Below are positions 1-11,047 of a DNA stretch of 64,000 nt, piece by piece; position 1 is the first letter of the stretch, and every line of letters starts with the position of its first letter. Made by a program: the position numbers and the translations under genes. This DNA comes from Toxorhynchites rutilus septentrionalis. Its lineage: Eukaryota > Arthropoda > Insecta > Diptera > Culicidae. The stretch spans positions 50,180,393-50,244,392 of the forward strand of contig NC_073746.1 in NCBI RefSeq assembly GCF_029784135.1, written 5' to 3'. The notes under the pieces were generated by a model. That model did no database searches, was not told the DNA's origin, and worked only from the letters and a program-made list of their open reading frames with translations.

Positions 1-2070
1 TAATTCGCCTCTTCTCGATTATTATGGCATAAGAACCAGTCTGGCATAGCTCGATACTGGAATCAGGAAGAAAGATGCGGTATTAGAAGGAACATTCGTT
101 TCATGTCAGATGAAACTATTCTTTTGAGTCGGAAGTAATTCTATCCTTACATCCTGTCCTTTCGAAACCGAACATCAATTAGAAAATTATGAGAGTTACC
201 CACAAAAAGGTTGTTCCGTTGGAGTGAAATCAATTAAAGTGCTTAGAAAGTGCCTTCAATTTGTTTTACAAACTAAACGAATGTTCGACCACTGGTGACC
301 ACCAAAAACTCGTATCCTCGCAGTTAACAAATCTAGTCCTTGTCAATTGGTGCGAAAAAGCAAGAAAACAAAATTCCATAAGTTGACACCGTGGACCAGA
401 AAAAGGTTGGAAATATTCAAAGCGTTCCGCACATAGTACTGCGGCAGTACCAAAAAGCACCAGACCGCCGATATTGGATCCTGAAAGCGGAAGGATGCAA
501 ACAGTGGGGAAAATCGCTAGAAACCTGCTTCTTTTGGTTCCGGTGATGGTGGGAAAGCGTTTTTTTTTGGGGCAACGAATGGCGGGCGGTGAGCTTCAGC
601 AACGTTGTACCTGAATACCACCAGCAGCGTTGGTGCAAAATTGACGAAATGTTTCTGCCACCCTTTTCGCACACCACGTTTGAACTCCCGGTTCGTTGGA
701 AGGCGAGTGGTGTTGAACGGAGTGGAACCACGTGTGATTCTACACTGTAGATGTGGGATAGCGAGCAGAGAAAAAAAAAATCAGGAAAAAAAAGTCCCAA
801 GCGAAGAACGCTGTTTGTTTGTTTGAAGAAAAATTGCTGGGTGTGCAGGAATTTAAATTAAATTATATAAATTTTATAATCAAACAGCAAATTTTTCTGC
901 GGAAATGAAGTGGAAATTTCGTAAACAGCAATTTATTTTGTTGTCTTTCGGAACGAATTGCACGTTTACTTTTGCACTGTTTCTTCATTCCAATGATTCT
1001 TGGGCAGGAAAAAATATACACTCCGGCTGAAGCTTCGAAGAGATGTAAATAATGGTGTGTTATTTTTCAATGGCATTGGCATCGAAGCATTCTTCGTATC
1101 CGCCCGTATGGTTCCAATATTTTGCGTTATATATTCGGTAAAGTTTAAGTCGATATTCAAATCGAAATCGGCGATGGATGAGTGATGCTGCGATTGTGTC
1201 TGACTATTCGCATTCCCCATTCCACTTTCGATAATTTGCAAACTTCGCCCTTCTGCCATCACCAGAGTGAACGCCTTCGATAACATCAAACGGAAACCGC
1301 CGTTGGTATTTCCTTGCGGTTTCCGCTAAATGAACGACAGTATTGCGGCCCAATTTTCTCGGCGACCATCAAATTGTGGTTTGCGAACATGAAAACGTCG
1401 AACGCCTCCATGCTAATGGCAGCAATTTACTTTCTCTGCACCGGAGGAAGCGGCCGAACTATTGGAGAAGAAGGAGGAGGGGTTGTTTATCGGAACGGAA
1501 CAAACTATTGAAATTACTGTTGTTGACAGATTTCCTCTTGTGTTTAATGCGGTCGATTTGAACAGATGATTCTGGAATTACTTGTTTCAATTTGTTACTA
1601 CTTTGTTTCGATACAGTAGCGTTTGGAGAAGATTCTCAGAGCGATTATGGAAGTATTGGATCCGATTCCCGTTAGACATTTTTTAATTAGTTTTGTTACT
1701 TAGTGTCTCTCATCCACGATAGGATGATAGGATGATAATACTAGTAATACTAAGATAAGAAAGCAAATTTCCTCCGTTATCGCCATTGAAAGATCGAATT
1801 AATCACTTTAGTCTACAGAAACAAAGTTTCAATTTTAACCTAACAACTGGTAAACATGTGAAATTTGTTTTTAACAACAATAATACAGGGACAGGTACTT
1901 GCTAGATTGGACACGCACACGCAAATGGCTATAACTCGGTAAATAATGGTATTAGGGTATATTCTTGAATGTCTGAACTACAGAGATATGAGGAACAAAA
2001 ATGATTTTTTTCAAATTTCTAGACTAGAATACCTTGATATATACGTTTACAGAGACATTAAGTTGATACT
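1..2070. other. No recognisable gene
   Basis: AT-rich DNA with only short open frames on both strands, none resembling a known protein. There are a few homopolymer runs and no inverted or tandem repeat of note. It could be intergenic or intronic; the sequence does not decide. Confidence 0.5.
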
Positions 2071-2211
2071 GGAGGCGATCTGGAGTAGTAGTAATATCCG
2101 TATCTCTTACGCTTAAGTTATGAGTTCAATTCTAACTCCCAACATTCTTCCAAAAAGGGAAGTAAAGTGACGAACCAACCAAAAAAAGTCAATTCAGATA
2201 AAAAAAAATAA
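2071..2211 (+). mobile_element. tRNA-derived SINE, family 2 (old copy)
   Basis: The stretch begins GGAGGCGATCTGG, runs through a degenerate pol III A box and a B-box-like GAGTTCAATTCT near 2122, and ends in an A-rich tail. A second, better copy lies at 51880-52027 with the same body order (GGAGGCGATCT, a hydroxylated-looking A box GTAGTGGTAAC, CTCCCAACATTCTTC, then an A-rich end). Two dispersed copies sharing tRNA-like promoter boxes support a SINE. The family name is not known to me. Confidence 0.65.
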
Positions 2212-2239
2212 GTTGACCCTGGAACGAGAATATTTTTTC

Positions 2240-2720
2240 CTAGTATATCACCTGTTACATATTTTTCACTGAAGGAGCTTTGTTTAAATTGAATGGAATG
2301 TAATCATTTTAATAGGGCTTACCAGATTTTTTTTGATTCCTGCAAAATGTCCTATATAGAAAAAACAGCAACTTTTGAAGCGAGTTTCTTCGATGTTATT
2401 GAAACTTAGTACTTATGATGGGAGCTACCCAAAATCACTATTTAAATCAAGATGTTTTATTAAAATATGATGATCAACAATATTATTGAAAAATCAATAA
2501 ACTATTTTGGAAAAAATAACAATTTAAATGTACCGCTAGAAAATTTCACTCAAAAATTGAATTCAAAAGCTTTTATTACTCAAAACATCTTCCCTTCGAT
2601 ATTTTTTGAATATTTTGATTGGAAAACCTTTTCAAAAAACAAAGTTTGACGCATAGTGGTACGTGGAGGCAAATTGGCGAATATGGTTTGGTCACCTGAA
2701 AATCAACAAAATGTAATAAC
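2240..2720. repeat. Dispersed repeat shared with 60410-60610 and 61550-61740
   Basis: Segments such as AATCAATAAACTATTTTGG, the text around CTCAAAACATCTTCCC and AACAAAGTTTGACGCATAGT recur with mismatches near 60460-60600 and 61550-61570. Part of the same family is visible at 11750-11990. It lies directly beside the pogo-like transposase remnant and may be part of the same element. No coding capacity is visible here. Confidence 0.45.
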
Positions 2721-2811
2721 AATTATTTATTTATCCTTGGTTGGTACAGTCACACGCAGGAAAACGATACTGAGCTCGTATATCTCCCAAAGTTCGAAAA
2801 AATTAGTCACA

Positions 2812-3249
2812 ATTTTCTTTATTGAACGCCATTAATCGAGCCACTGAGGTATTTCCTGGCTTTCTCAAAGATAGCTTATGAGCCTTCATAAAGATTTCAA
2901 CCCATGTCCGTCCAGCGCATGTTCCTTTGAAAGGGTGCTCTATGCCATTTTTAACCGCAAACGAATAGGCAATTCTTCGAAGCTGGACCTGAATGTGGCT
3001 TTAAAGTGGTCTTTATTGAACGACGTATCCTGAAATTGATACAGATTTAATATTTCTTGCATAAAGAACATGGAAACGCAAATGCTGAATTTCGCATTTT
3101 CGTCGATAGCGTCTCAAAGTTGGTTCTGGCACACCGAACTGTTTTGAAGCACCCAGAACAGGCAAACCTTCTTCTCTAGCTTTCATAACATTCTCCAAAC
3201 TGGTGTCTGATCAATATTGGTCTATTTTTCGCTTCTAAGTTTTAACCAT
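2812..3249 (-). pseudogene. pogo-like transposase, DNA-binding half only
   Basis: Read on the minus strand from the ATG at 3249, with two stop codons in the first 20 codons, the sequence encodes a lysine-rich start and then a pipsqueak-type helix-turn-helix (ASKQFGVPEPTLRRYRRK, within 3013-3198). After a frame change comes a second, CENP-B-like helix-turn-helix with RRIAYSFAVKNGIEHPF and LSLRKPGNTSVARLMAFNK. This order is the N-terminal half of pogo/Tigger/CENP-B transposases. The DDE catalytic domain, normally following, is absent. In-frame stops and the frame change make this a fossil. Neighbouring host-repeat copies have pogo-like ends, so it may derive from a related autonomous element; that link is inference. 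Confidence 0.75.
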
Positions 3250-3763
3250 CTGCAATGAAATACCAAAAATTAGCATAATGTTGCAGTTCGCCAACTTGCC
3301 CCCAAGCGACTTTTTCAATAAAAAAAAATTAGCTGAAAAAAAATCATGATTGAAACTCGCCGGAAACAAACATATTATGTAAAATAGAGTACCTTTATCA
3401 TGTATAAAATTATTTTGAAATTTTAACTTTTCTCATAAAGTGGATAATGAAATTTGAAAAAAAAATAACAAAATCACGATTTTTCTCATTTTTATTTTTC
3501 ACTTTTTTTTGTGATAACGTTTTCGGCAGAGTTACCGAGTACAAAATTTGGCCTTGTTATGATGCATCTTCAGTCAAAAGTAGGTGGCGCTACCTTCATT
3601 ACAACGGGTCAAGTTACCGATTCGTCATCTTGCCTCCCTCTCCACTATATAACCGAATCCTGTATATAATCGAGTCTAAAAAAAATTTTTATTCGTTTTT
3701 GTTTTTTGAATATAAAAGAGGAATTTGATTTTTGATTCATCCCCTTAAAGTCAGAAAACACCT

Positions 3764-4443
3764 TGTAACCTGATTTCCAGGTTCCTTGGCGACAGATTGA
3801 GGAAGTCCGTCGATTGCCATATAAATACATCACACTTACACAACAGAACAACAGAACAGAACATACCTTGGCTGGGGCAAGCTGGGAAGAGAATCAGTAG
3901 TGGTCAATGGGTATAATTTCATCTTCTCTACTCTCTCTAGATAACTGGAACCCAATAAGGAAGCTGGTCACTCAATTTCGAGGATATAAAAGGAGCCAGT
4001 GTAGAAAGACGAGGCCTCTTATTTGCTGAATCAAAATTTGAAAACCGGCATGCTGCACCCAATGGCTGAGTAGACCAGCTAACATCAGCTTTCTTCCATC
4101 CTGGCCACGTTTCGTTCCGTTCATCGAAGAGAGGACCACATACCCAGCCCAGCCCGATTGGAGACACACTACACAGCCATACATACACTGATACACTTTA
4201 CATGAATTTCAAATAAATATTGTAAGTACATTTAAAACCCTTGTCATCATTTGTATGGTATCGCACAGTTTTCCCTTTTGTGTGGAGTGACGTAGGAAAT
4301 CATCAACGTTTCCCTAGACTTCGGACCTGGACGTCGTCTCGTAGAGGGCACCTGGGTCGAGTGACCAGGTTCTTCGCGACGCCCGAACAATTTATATTTT
4401 TTTTTTGTCTCCGTCTCATGCGCTTCCGGGCAAGGAGGTGACA
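3764..4443 (+). mobile_element. Solo LTR, 680 bp
   Basis: The insert begins TGTAACC and ends GGTGACA, so it has the TG...CA termini of an LTR. It is flanked by a 4-bp direct repeat ACCT (3760-3763 and 4444-4447). The matching stretch of copy B (19451-19470) reads straight through with a single ACCT, giving a natural empty site. CCATATAAATAC near 3819 could be a TATA-type promoter and AAATAAATA near 4210 a poly(A) signal, as expected in an LTR read on the plus strand. No internal retroviral sequence remains, implying LTR-LTR recombination. The parental family, possibly BEL/Pao or Ty3, is not identifiable from this alone. Confidence 0.75.
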
Positions 4444-4935
4444 ACCTTTCTCACATGAAAAAAATAAATTTATCCAAATTCTCTCAGAAGGTGATAGACG
4501 ATAATATTTGATGAAAAAAATCCTTCTACTTATATGTTCGAATTTCAACAATGACAGAGTTATAGAACTTTTTTTTTTTGTATCGGACTCTGTTGCCTCA
4601 AACTGGCTCTACATTACAAAGTACGCTACAGAAGACGATTCTGTTGCGTTCATTTCAAAGATGAGACAATTTAATCTAGGTTATAATAGTGGAACATCTA
4701 AATTAGTGGATTTTAATAACATTTTTGAAGTGAAAAACATAAAAGTTAATAATTTTTAATGTGTTATTATTTATTTCATCCTAAAAATTTTTACCAAACT
4801 AGAATGTTTTTATCAATTAAATTGAAGCTTTTTAACCGCTCTACAATTTGTTCTCTGACACCCAACTTCTATCGTTCTTAATTTGGCTGCAATATTGATA
4901 TAAACAATTTCTGGTGAAAATTCAAGGAAAATCTT

Positions 4936-5291
4936 TTTTTTTTTTATTAATTCGTTTATTTTTACAGGCTCAGTTACTTAAGTTTAAAGGAGCCGAATTC
5001 TTAAATATATTTTCAAAACTATATATATATATATATAAACAATTTTCTTACATCTATGGTTAGTAAGGTGGAAAACCGATTACTCGCGGTGTGCTCGAGT
5101 TTAGAAGGGTGACATATTTTTAGGAGAAGGATGGGATATAAGGAAATTGTAACAATGTTGATGAGCACTCAATTCTTAAATCTATTCGTATATCTATAGT
5201 TTATTTACATTTCAACTTATTCTACTATTTATAGCAAGGGGACGAATTACCCGCAAAGGAAGGAAAGGAGGGTAGAAGGATGTAGGAACAA
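4936..5291 (-). other. I-type element 3' UTR and poly(A) end
   Basis: Read on the minus strand, this follows the ORF2 stop and ends in an A-rich tail (plus-strand T run from 4936). It includes a (TA)8-like tract near 5019-5036. The block CCGATTACTCGCGG at 5071-5084 recurs near 15762-15775, outside any complete element, suggesting that a related element left a piece there. Confidence 0.7.
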
Positions 5292-7340
5292 TCACACACG
5301 AAGATCTATAGCTTTAAGGAAAACATATATATGGGACATGTAATCAAGGTCTAACCGAGCCAACACATCTCTCACCGGCACATTGGGCTGTCTTCCTCGG
5401 GCCCGAAGGGAGTTTTCTAAATTCGATCTGGCGACCAGATACACCTCGCACGACCAAACAATGTGCTCGATGTCGTGATAACCTTGGCCACAAACGCAGA
5501 GATTGCTGCTGGCAAGATTGAAACGAAAGAGTAGTGCATCTAGCGAACAGTGATTGGACATGAGTCGGGAGAAGGTGCGGATAAAGTCCCGACTCAAGTC
5601 TAGACTTTTGAACCACGGTTTGAGGCTAACCTTAGGGATAATCGAGTGAAACCACCGGCCCAATTCATCTTCATTCCACTTGCGTTGCCAGTTAGCGATG
5701 GTATTTTTGCGAACTAAAGAATAAAATTCATTGAAGGCGATTTGACGCTGATATATATCGCCTTCAATTGCACCTACCTTTGCCAATGAGTCAGCCCTCT
5801 CATTACCCGGAATTGAGCAATGTGAAGGGACCCAGACAAAGGTAATGACATAACAGCGTCTGGATAAAGCACTCAAAATTTCTCGTATTCTCTCAAGGAA
5901 GTACGGCGAGTGCTTTTCCGGCCTCACTGAACGGATAGCTTCGACAGAGCTAAGACTATCCGTTACAATGTAATAGTGTTCAACAGGACGTGAGGCGACG
6001 CTGTCCAGCGCCCAGTATATCGCTGCCAATTCAGCAATATATACCGAGCAAGGATTCTGAAGACTGTGTGAGGTGCTAAAAAATACGTTGAACACTCCAA
6101 ATCCTGTGGACTCATTCATAGAGGACCCATCAGTAAAGTATATATTATCACAATTGATACGCCCATACTTTGCATTGAAGATTGTAGGAACGAACCCCAA
6201 TCTAAGATAATCTGGATTTTCATGGATTTTATCCTTCATGAACAGATCGAAATGTACAGAGGAATTGATGTAGTCAGGAAAACAAACACGGTTGGGAATA
6301 TACGAAGAAGGAACAACCTGCATAGAGGTGAATTCATGATATGAACTCATGAATCTAGAATGAAAATTTAGCTCGATCAATTGCTCAAAATTTCCGATCA
6401 CCAATGGATTCATAACCTTACACCGGATGAGGAACCGAAGAGATAATAAATTGAAGCGATCTTTTAGTGGGAGTACGCCTGCCAAAACCTCGAGACTCAT
6501 GGTATGCGTTGAGGGCATACATCCCAACGCAACACGGAGACAAAGATACTGAATTCGCTCGAGTTTAATGAGGTGTGTTTTGGCAGCTGATTGAAAACAG
6601 AAACTGCCATACTCCATCACTGAGAGAATAGTTGTTCGATACAACATAATAAGATCTTTGGGATGGGCTCCCCACCAGGTGCCGGTAATTGTACGGAGAA
6701 AGTTTATTCTTTGTTGACATTTTTTACTCAGATACCTAATATGGGCCCCCCAAGTACATTTGGAGTCGAACCAGACCCCAAGATACTTGAATGACATAGC
6801 ATGAGTGATCGGTTTACCCAAAAGTTGAAGCTTTGGTTTTGCTGGTCTATGCTTCCTAGAAAAAACCATCATCTCTGTTTTCTCCGTGGAGAATTCGATC
6901 CCTAGCCCAATGGCCCAGGTTGAAAAATTGTTCAAAGTATCTTGTAAGGGTCCTTGCAGGTCGGATTCGTTTGATCCTACGACAGACACCACTCCATCAT
7001 CTGCAAGTTGTCTTAGGCTGCAATTTTGTGTAAGGCAATTGTCGATGTCGCTTACATAGAAGTTGTACAAAAGGGGGCTTAAACATGAGCCCTGGGGGAG
7101 GCCCATGTAAGAGACCCGACTTACTGCCGAATCTCCGTGAGAAAAGTTCAAATGTTTCTCACAAAGCAAATTATATAACATATTATTCAATAGAGGCGGC
7201 AGACCCCGAGAGTGTAATTTGTCTGACAAAACCTCTATTGAAACAGAATCAAAGGCCCCCTTTATGTCCAAGAATACTGAAGCCATTTGTTTTTTTCGGC
7301 GTAAGTCATTTGAATTTCTGAAGAAAGCAACGCAAGACAA
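5292..7340 (-). CDS. I-type ORF2, 3' part: reverse transcriptase, RNase H, Cys/His tail
   Basis: This frame carries the catalytic core of the element's reverse transcriptase. Motif A reads FLDIKGAFDS at about residues 23-32. Motif B is LPQGSCLSPLLYNFY. Motif C is LADD at about 112-115, a Leu variant of the usual F/Y-ADD. An RNase HI domain follows (TDGSS, the Glu of AELAAIYWAL, TDSLSS, and the Asp of GNERADSLAK), then a CxC...H...H...C tail (CVCGQGYHDIEHIVWSC). It primes cDNA synthesis at nicked target DNA. The true protein begins at ORF2's ATG at 8974. The two frames meet at a seven-T run (7290-7296 on the plus strand), where this copy is one base short of phase. The first ~17 residues of this frame are therefore an artefact. 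Confidence 0.9.
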   Translation of the reverse strand: MSCVAFFRNSNDLRRKKQMASVFLDIKGAFDSVSIEVLSDKLHSRGLPPLLNNMLYNLLCEKHLNFSHGDSAVSRVSYMGLPQGSCLSPLLYNFYVSDIDNCLTQNCSLRQLADDGVVSVVGSNESDLQGPLQDTLNNFSTWAIGLGIEFSTEKTEMMVFSRKHRPAKPKLQLLGKPITHAMSFKYLGVWFDSKCTWGAHIRYLSKKCQQRINFLRTITGTWWGAHPKDLIMLYRTTILSVMEYGSFCFQSAAKTHLIKLERIQYLCLRVALGCMPSTHTMSLEVLAGVLPLKDRFNLLSLRFLIRCKVMNPLVIGNFEQLIELNFHSRFMSSYHEFTSMQVVPSSYIPNRVCFPDYINSSVHFDLFMKDKIHENPDYLRLGFVPTIFNAKYGRINCDNIYFTDGSSMNESTGFGVFNVFFSTSHSLQNPCSVYIAELAAIYWALDSVASRPVEHYYIVTDSLSSVEAIRSVRPEKHSPYFLERIREILSALSRRCYVITFVWVPSHCSIPGNERADSLAKVGAIEGDIYQRQIAFNEFYSLVRKNTIANWQRKWNEDELGRWFHSIIPKVSLKPWFKSLDLSRDFIRTFSRLMSNHCSLDALLFRFNLASSNLCVCGQGYHDIEHIVWSCEVYLVARSNLENSLRARGRQPNVPVRDVLARLDLDYMSHIYVFLKAIDLRV

Positions 7341-8974
7341 TCATTCGTCCCCTTGCCCCTGCGGAACCCATATTTTATATCTGAGAGTAGGCCATTCGTT
7401 TCAACCCATCGATCAAGGCGAAACAAGATCATTTTCTCCAACAATTTCCGTATACAAGACAGCATTGCTATTGGGCGGTACGAATTGAAGTCGGACGCGG
7501 GTTTTCCGGGTTTTTGAACAGCTATAACTCGTACTTGTCTCCAATCATCTGGAACAATATTATGCTCCAGAAACCGATTGAATAAATTCAACAAGCGATG
7601 TTTCGCCACATCAGGGAGGTTTTTCAGCAAGTTGAACTTAATTCTATCCGATCCCGGAGCAGAATTGTTACATAAAAGCAGAGCAAGAGAGAATTCTACC
7701 ATCGAAAACTCGGAATCAAGATCGCACCTACCTTGTGGTATATCTCGAACAATTTTTTGCACAGGAGCGGAATCAGGACAAACCTTCCGTGCAAAATTCA
7801 AAATCCATCGATGTGAATATTCTTCGCTTTCATTCGTTGAAGAGCGATTTCTCATGTTTCGAGCCACTTTCCATAATTTTTTCATTGACGTTTCTCGTGA
7901 CAAACCTCCCACGAAATTTCGCCAATAAGCACGTTTTTTCCCTTTGATCAAGTTTTTAAATTGATTTTCAAGGTCCAAATACGTCTGAAAATTTTCAGGG
8001 GTTCCACGTTTCCGAAAAGCTTTAAATGCATTCGATTTTTCTACATAAAGCTTGGAACATTGGCTATCCCACCATAGATTGGGAGGCCTTCGACGAATAG
8101 TGGAGCCTGGGATGGGTTTCGTTTGAGCGCGAACCGCGCTGTCATAGATCAAACGAGAAAGGAAGTTATACTCCTCCAATGGAGGTAAACCATCTCTGGA
8201 ATTGATGGCTAGAGCAATCGCGTCCGCATATTTTTTCCAGTCAATGTGTCTTGTGAGGTCATATGCCATGTTTATAGATTCAGAAGAATTCGACCCAATG
8301 GTGATGGAAATTTTGATTGGCAAGTGATCACTACCGTTGGGGTCCTGGATTACATTCCACTTGCAATCTAACGATAGTGAATTCGAGCAAAGCGAGAGGT
8401 CAAGAGCACTTGGGTTAGCAGGAGGTTTAGGCACACGTGTTGTTTCCCCAGTGTTCAAAACGGTCATATTGAAGTTGTTACAAAGGTCATATATCAACAA
8501 TGAACGATTGTCGTCGTACTGTTCCCCCCAGGCAGTTCCGTGAGAGTTGAAGTCTCCCAAGATCAATCGTGGCTCAGGAAGGAGTGAGCACATGTCATCA
8601 AGTTGTTTGCGGCTAACCGCAGCTCTCGGAGGCCAATACAAGCTGACAATACAGAGGTCTTTGCCTCTGATGTTTGCATGACAAGCAACAGCTTCGATCC
8701 CTCCAATAGGTGGAAGGTCAATTCGAAAAAATGAGTGGCACTTATTGATCCCCAATAGTACCCCTCCGTATCTGTCATCGCGGTCCAAGCGTATAATATT
8801 AAAATCGTGGAAAGAGATATCATCTCGCGAAGAAAGCCAAGTTTCGGACAGAGCAAAAACATCACAATTGAAGTTATGAGTTAAAAATTTGAATGTATCC
8901 AATTTAGGGATAAGACTACGACAATTCCACTGTAAAACAGTGATATCTCCGACCTCTCTATCTAAATTAGACAT
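7262..8974 (-). CDS. I-type ORF2, 5' part: AP-like endonuclease and N-terminal reverse transcriptase
   Basis: The ATG at 8974-8972 overlaps the last codons of ORF1 (ATGTCTAA), the usual tight ORF1/ORF2 coupling in this superfamily. The apurinic-type endonuclease shows QWNCRSL near the start, SETWL, LGDFNSHGTAWG and the terminal SDHLPIKI block, so all catalytic blocks are present. It nicks target DNA. The first reverse-transcriptase blocks follow (VIAVQKPGKP, NSYRPIAMLSC, YGFRRGKGTNDCLALL). The frame then ends early at 7262 because of a one-base change in the A run complementary to 7290-7296; the remaining domains continue in the frame of 5292-7340. Length of this part is 570 residues. Start choice rests on the overlap with ORF1 and an intact endonuclease N-terminus. 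Confidence 0.9.
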   Translation of the reverse strand: MSNLDREVGDITVLQWNCRSLIPKLDTFKFLTHNFNCDVFALSETWLSSRDDISFHDFNIIRLDRDDRYGGVLLGINKCHSFFRIDLPPIGGIEAVACHANIRGKDLCIVSLYWPPRAAVSRKQLDDMCSLLPEPRLILGDFNSHGTAWGEQYDDNRSLLIYDLCNNFNMTVLNTGETTRVPKPPANPSALDLSLCSNSLSLDCKWNVIQDPNGSDHLPIKISITIGSNSSESINMAYDLTRHIDWKKYADAIALAINSRDGLPPLEEYNFLSRLIYDSAVRAQTKPIPGSTIRRRPPNLWWDSQCSKLYVEKSNAFKAFRKRGTPENFQTYLDLENQFKNLIKGKKRAYWRNFVGGLSRETSMKKLWKVARNMRNRSSTNESEEYSHRWILNFARKVCPDSAPVQKIVRDIPQGRCDLDSEFSMVEFSLALLLCNNSAPGSDRIKFNLLKNLPDVAKHRLLNLFNRFLEHNIVPDDWRQVRVIAVQKPGKPASDFNSYRPIAMLSCIRKLLEKMILFRLDRWVETNGLLSDIKYGFRRGKGTNDCLALLSSEIQMTYAEKNKWLQYSWT

Positions 8975-10508
8975 CAAGAGAGATAATCATTGCAAGGAGG
9001 GGCCATGTTTGCATCAATTGCTGTAAAATTGTCTTGATTACTGGAAGCATTGAGAAGACAAGGGTTCTGATGGAGTCGGAAACATTAAAACACTTGAAGA
9101 TTTGATCCAAAAGGTCAGACAACTTTATAAATCCCGATTGGGAAGTTGAGCTGGACGGAAAAACAGGGACAGTTGGGGTTTTTGATGTCCCCTCGAGTGC
9201 TGGGTCGTTCGAAGGTGAACTATTCCCACGGAAGCCAGGAGGAACCTGATTTTGCTTGTCCGCTGCACTCGATTTTTTAGGCAAGCTAACTGGGGGTATC
9301 ACCGGGGGGACTTGTTCTTGAACTTTGGGAGTGGTCACATTTTTGCGCCGGGGATTCCCTTTGAAAATAAACGGTGTGCCCCCGCTAGCTGTGTCCGCTT
9401 CCATTTCATCAACTGGCAACGTGGAAAAGGTATTGTGTGTTGAGATTGGTTGTTGTTGTTGTTGGGCCAGTGGAGAAGCGCCCTTTAAAATTTCCGCAAA
9501 AGTGCGCTTCGAGCGTTCGTTTAAAGAGCGCTTCTGTTTCTCCCAGCGACTCTTGTAAGTTTCACAAGCTGAGAGCGCGTGTGGGGATCCTCCGCAATAT
9601 GGACACTTATGCTCAGTCGCACTGCAGGATTTCCCCTCATGTTGCTCTCCGCAAGTGGCACAGCGCTCCTTGTTGGCACAATAATCTGAAGTGTGACCAA
9701 CTGACTTGCATTTGTTGCAAGTCATGGGCTTTGGCACGAAGAGTCGCACAGGTAATCTCAATTTGTCCACCATTACGTAGTCAGGGAGGGCGGCACCAGC
9801 AAAGGTGACTCGAAACGAGTCGGACGGCGTAAATTTCGTTTGGTCCCCATCATGGGAGAGTTTCCCCAGTTGGCAACAGTCCAAGATCTTTACTTCCATT
9901 GAGGGAAGCTTCTTGAACTTGCCTTTTCCTTCTTTTTTTATTTGTTCGCTCGTCAGACCCGTTTCAGTTATCACCCCCTCAATTTCTACGTTATGGGAGG
10001 GTATAAATTTTCTATATTCGAGAGTGAAGTGTTGGTCAGCAACAATCTCGTTTGCGTGTTTCCGTTCATTCACGACATCCCGCAATTTGTTCGGTATAAC
10101 CCTGCGAATTTCAGATACAGAAGTGTATCTGGCCAGATCTTTCATGATCTGAATCACGTTAAGGCTTTTTCCTTTTGGTTTTGGCCGGAGGAAAACAACC
10201 CACGGGCCAGTTCCAGGTGCATCTTCTGGATAAACTCTGACACGTGGAGCGGAAACAACAGAGGGAGAAGACGAGGACGAGGACGAGGATTGGGTTGGAT
10301 CGGAAACATCAGAAGGGGGAAGCGAAATCGATGATGGGAGAGGGGGAGTGGAAGTAACAGTCGGTTCAGAAGGGAGGCTTGCTATTTTCTTAGAGGGGGG
10401 CTTGGAAGGATGAGCAGATTCGTCCCCAGAAGAATTATCTTCTTTTTGAGGGACTCGTTTATGTTTTTTCCCAGATCTTCAATGGGATTCATTATCGGAG
10501 ATCTCCAT
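8967..10508 (-). CDS. I-type ORF1: RNA-binding Gag-like protein with zinc knuckles (one nonsense codon)
   Basis: Read from the ATG at 10508 this is a 513-codon frame ending at TAA 8967. A Ser/Pro-rich N-terminus is followed by a conserved RNA-binding block typical of I elements (GPWVVFLRP, then SLNVIQIMKDLARY, with EYRKFIPSHNVEIEGVI further on). Three Cys-rich knuckles come next (CNKCKSVGHTSDYC, CATCGEQHEGKSC, CPYCGGSPHALSAC), then a long Gln/Pro/Ser-rich tail. It is expected to coat the element RNA. The only defect seen is TGA at codon 10 (plus-strand 10479-10481). Because of that stop the longest unbroken frame starts only near 10157 with a GTG, and I take the upstream ATG as the ancestral start. 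Confidence 0.85.
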
Positions 10509-11047
10509 CTCTGGAGATCCTCCACTATTCTCCGTTTTACAAAAATTTTTGTCTTATTTCTAATCTATTATTGATTTTAACAATAATCTCAAAAAAAAAA
10601 AATAACAAAACAAACAAACAAAAAATTATGATGATAATATTAAGCAATGAACATATGAGTTGAACAATAATATTAATATTAAATATGTGTACCTTAATAT
10701 AAAAGTTGTTCCGATACTGCGCTCTACTGCCCTAACCAGGGAGAGACAGAGGCTACGCGCTATGGATCAACACAATAGCGCAAGAATAGCTCGCACGGTC
10801 ACGTGATGATAATTCCCGTTAACGACAGCCACACGATGGCGATCCCGTTATGCCGATGTTCAACAGCCGCCAAGGGCTGCAAGCTGCAAGAGCGCTGCTT
10901 CCTTTGTTCCACTTCACAAAAGGTCAATTCGAAAGCGGACAGCAATGACCTTCACTCGTACACTATACCAATCGCACAATAGTAAAAGTGGCAACGCACA
11001 ATAACGACACTGAACTTTACTCGTCAAGAGTTGGATAGCGAATCGAG
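10509..11047 (-). promoter_or_regulatory. I-type element 5' UTR / internal promoter region
   Basis: This is the 539-nt leader between the element's 5' end and ORF1. The first ~300 nt (11047-10740) are GC-balanced, whereas 10700-10540 is A/T-rich with CAAACAAACAAA runs. Elements of this class use an internal pol II promoter at the 5' end. No TATA box is evident, and the presence of the whole leader means the copy was not 5'-truncated. Confidence 0.6.

Larger units (their letters stand above)
4936..11047 (-). mobile_element. Full-length I-type non-LTR retrotransposon (6.1 kb)
   Basis: Minus-strand element whose 5' end is at 11047 and whose 3' poly(A) end is the T run at 4936. The 10-bp target duplication GGAAAATCTT lies at 4926-4935 and 11048-11057. 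Copy B of the surrounding repeat (19930-19960) shows the uninterrupted site. Order from its 5' end: 539-nt 5' UTR, ORF1 with zinc knuckles (10508-8967), ORF2 with endonuclease, reverse transcriptase, RNase H and a Cys/His tail (8974-5292), then a 356-nt 3' UTR. RNase H plus CCHC ORF1 place it in the I superfamily, close in style to mosquito MosquI/I elements. ORF1 has one nonsense codon and ORF2 one frameshift, so this copy is probably not autonomous. Confidence 0.9.

Noticed and set aside
417..826. Overlapping open frames of 127 and 73 codons on opposite strands
   Set aside because: No recognisable domain, overlap each other, and composition follows the local base bias.
3937..4551. Several 65-83-codon frames on both strands
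   Set aside because: They lie within or across the edge of the solo LTR and change when the empty site is considered.
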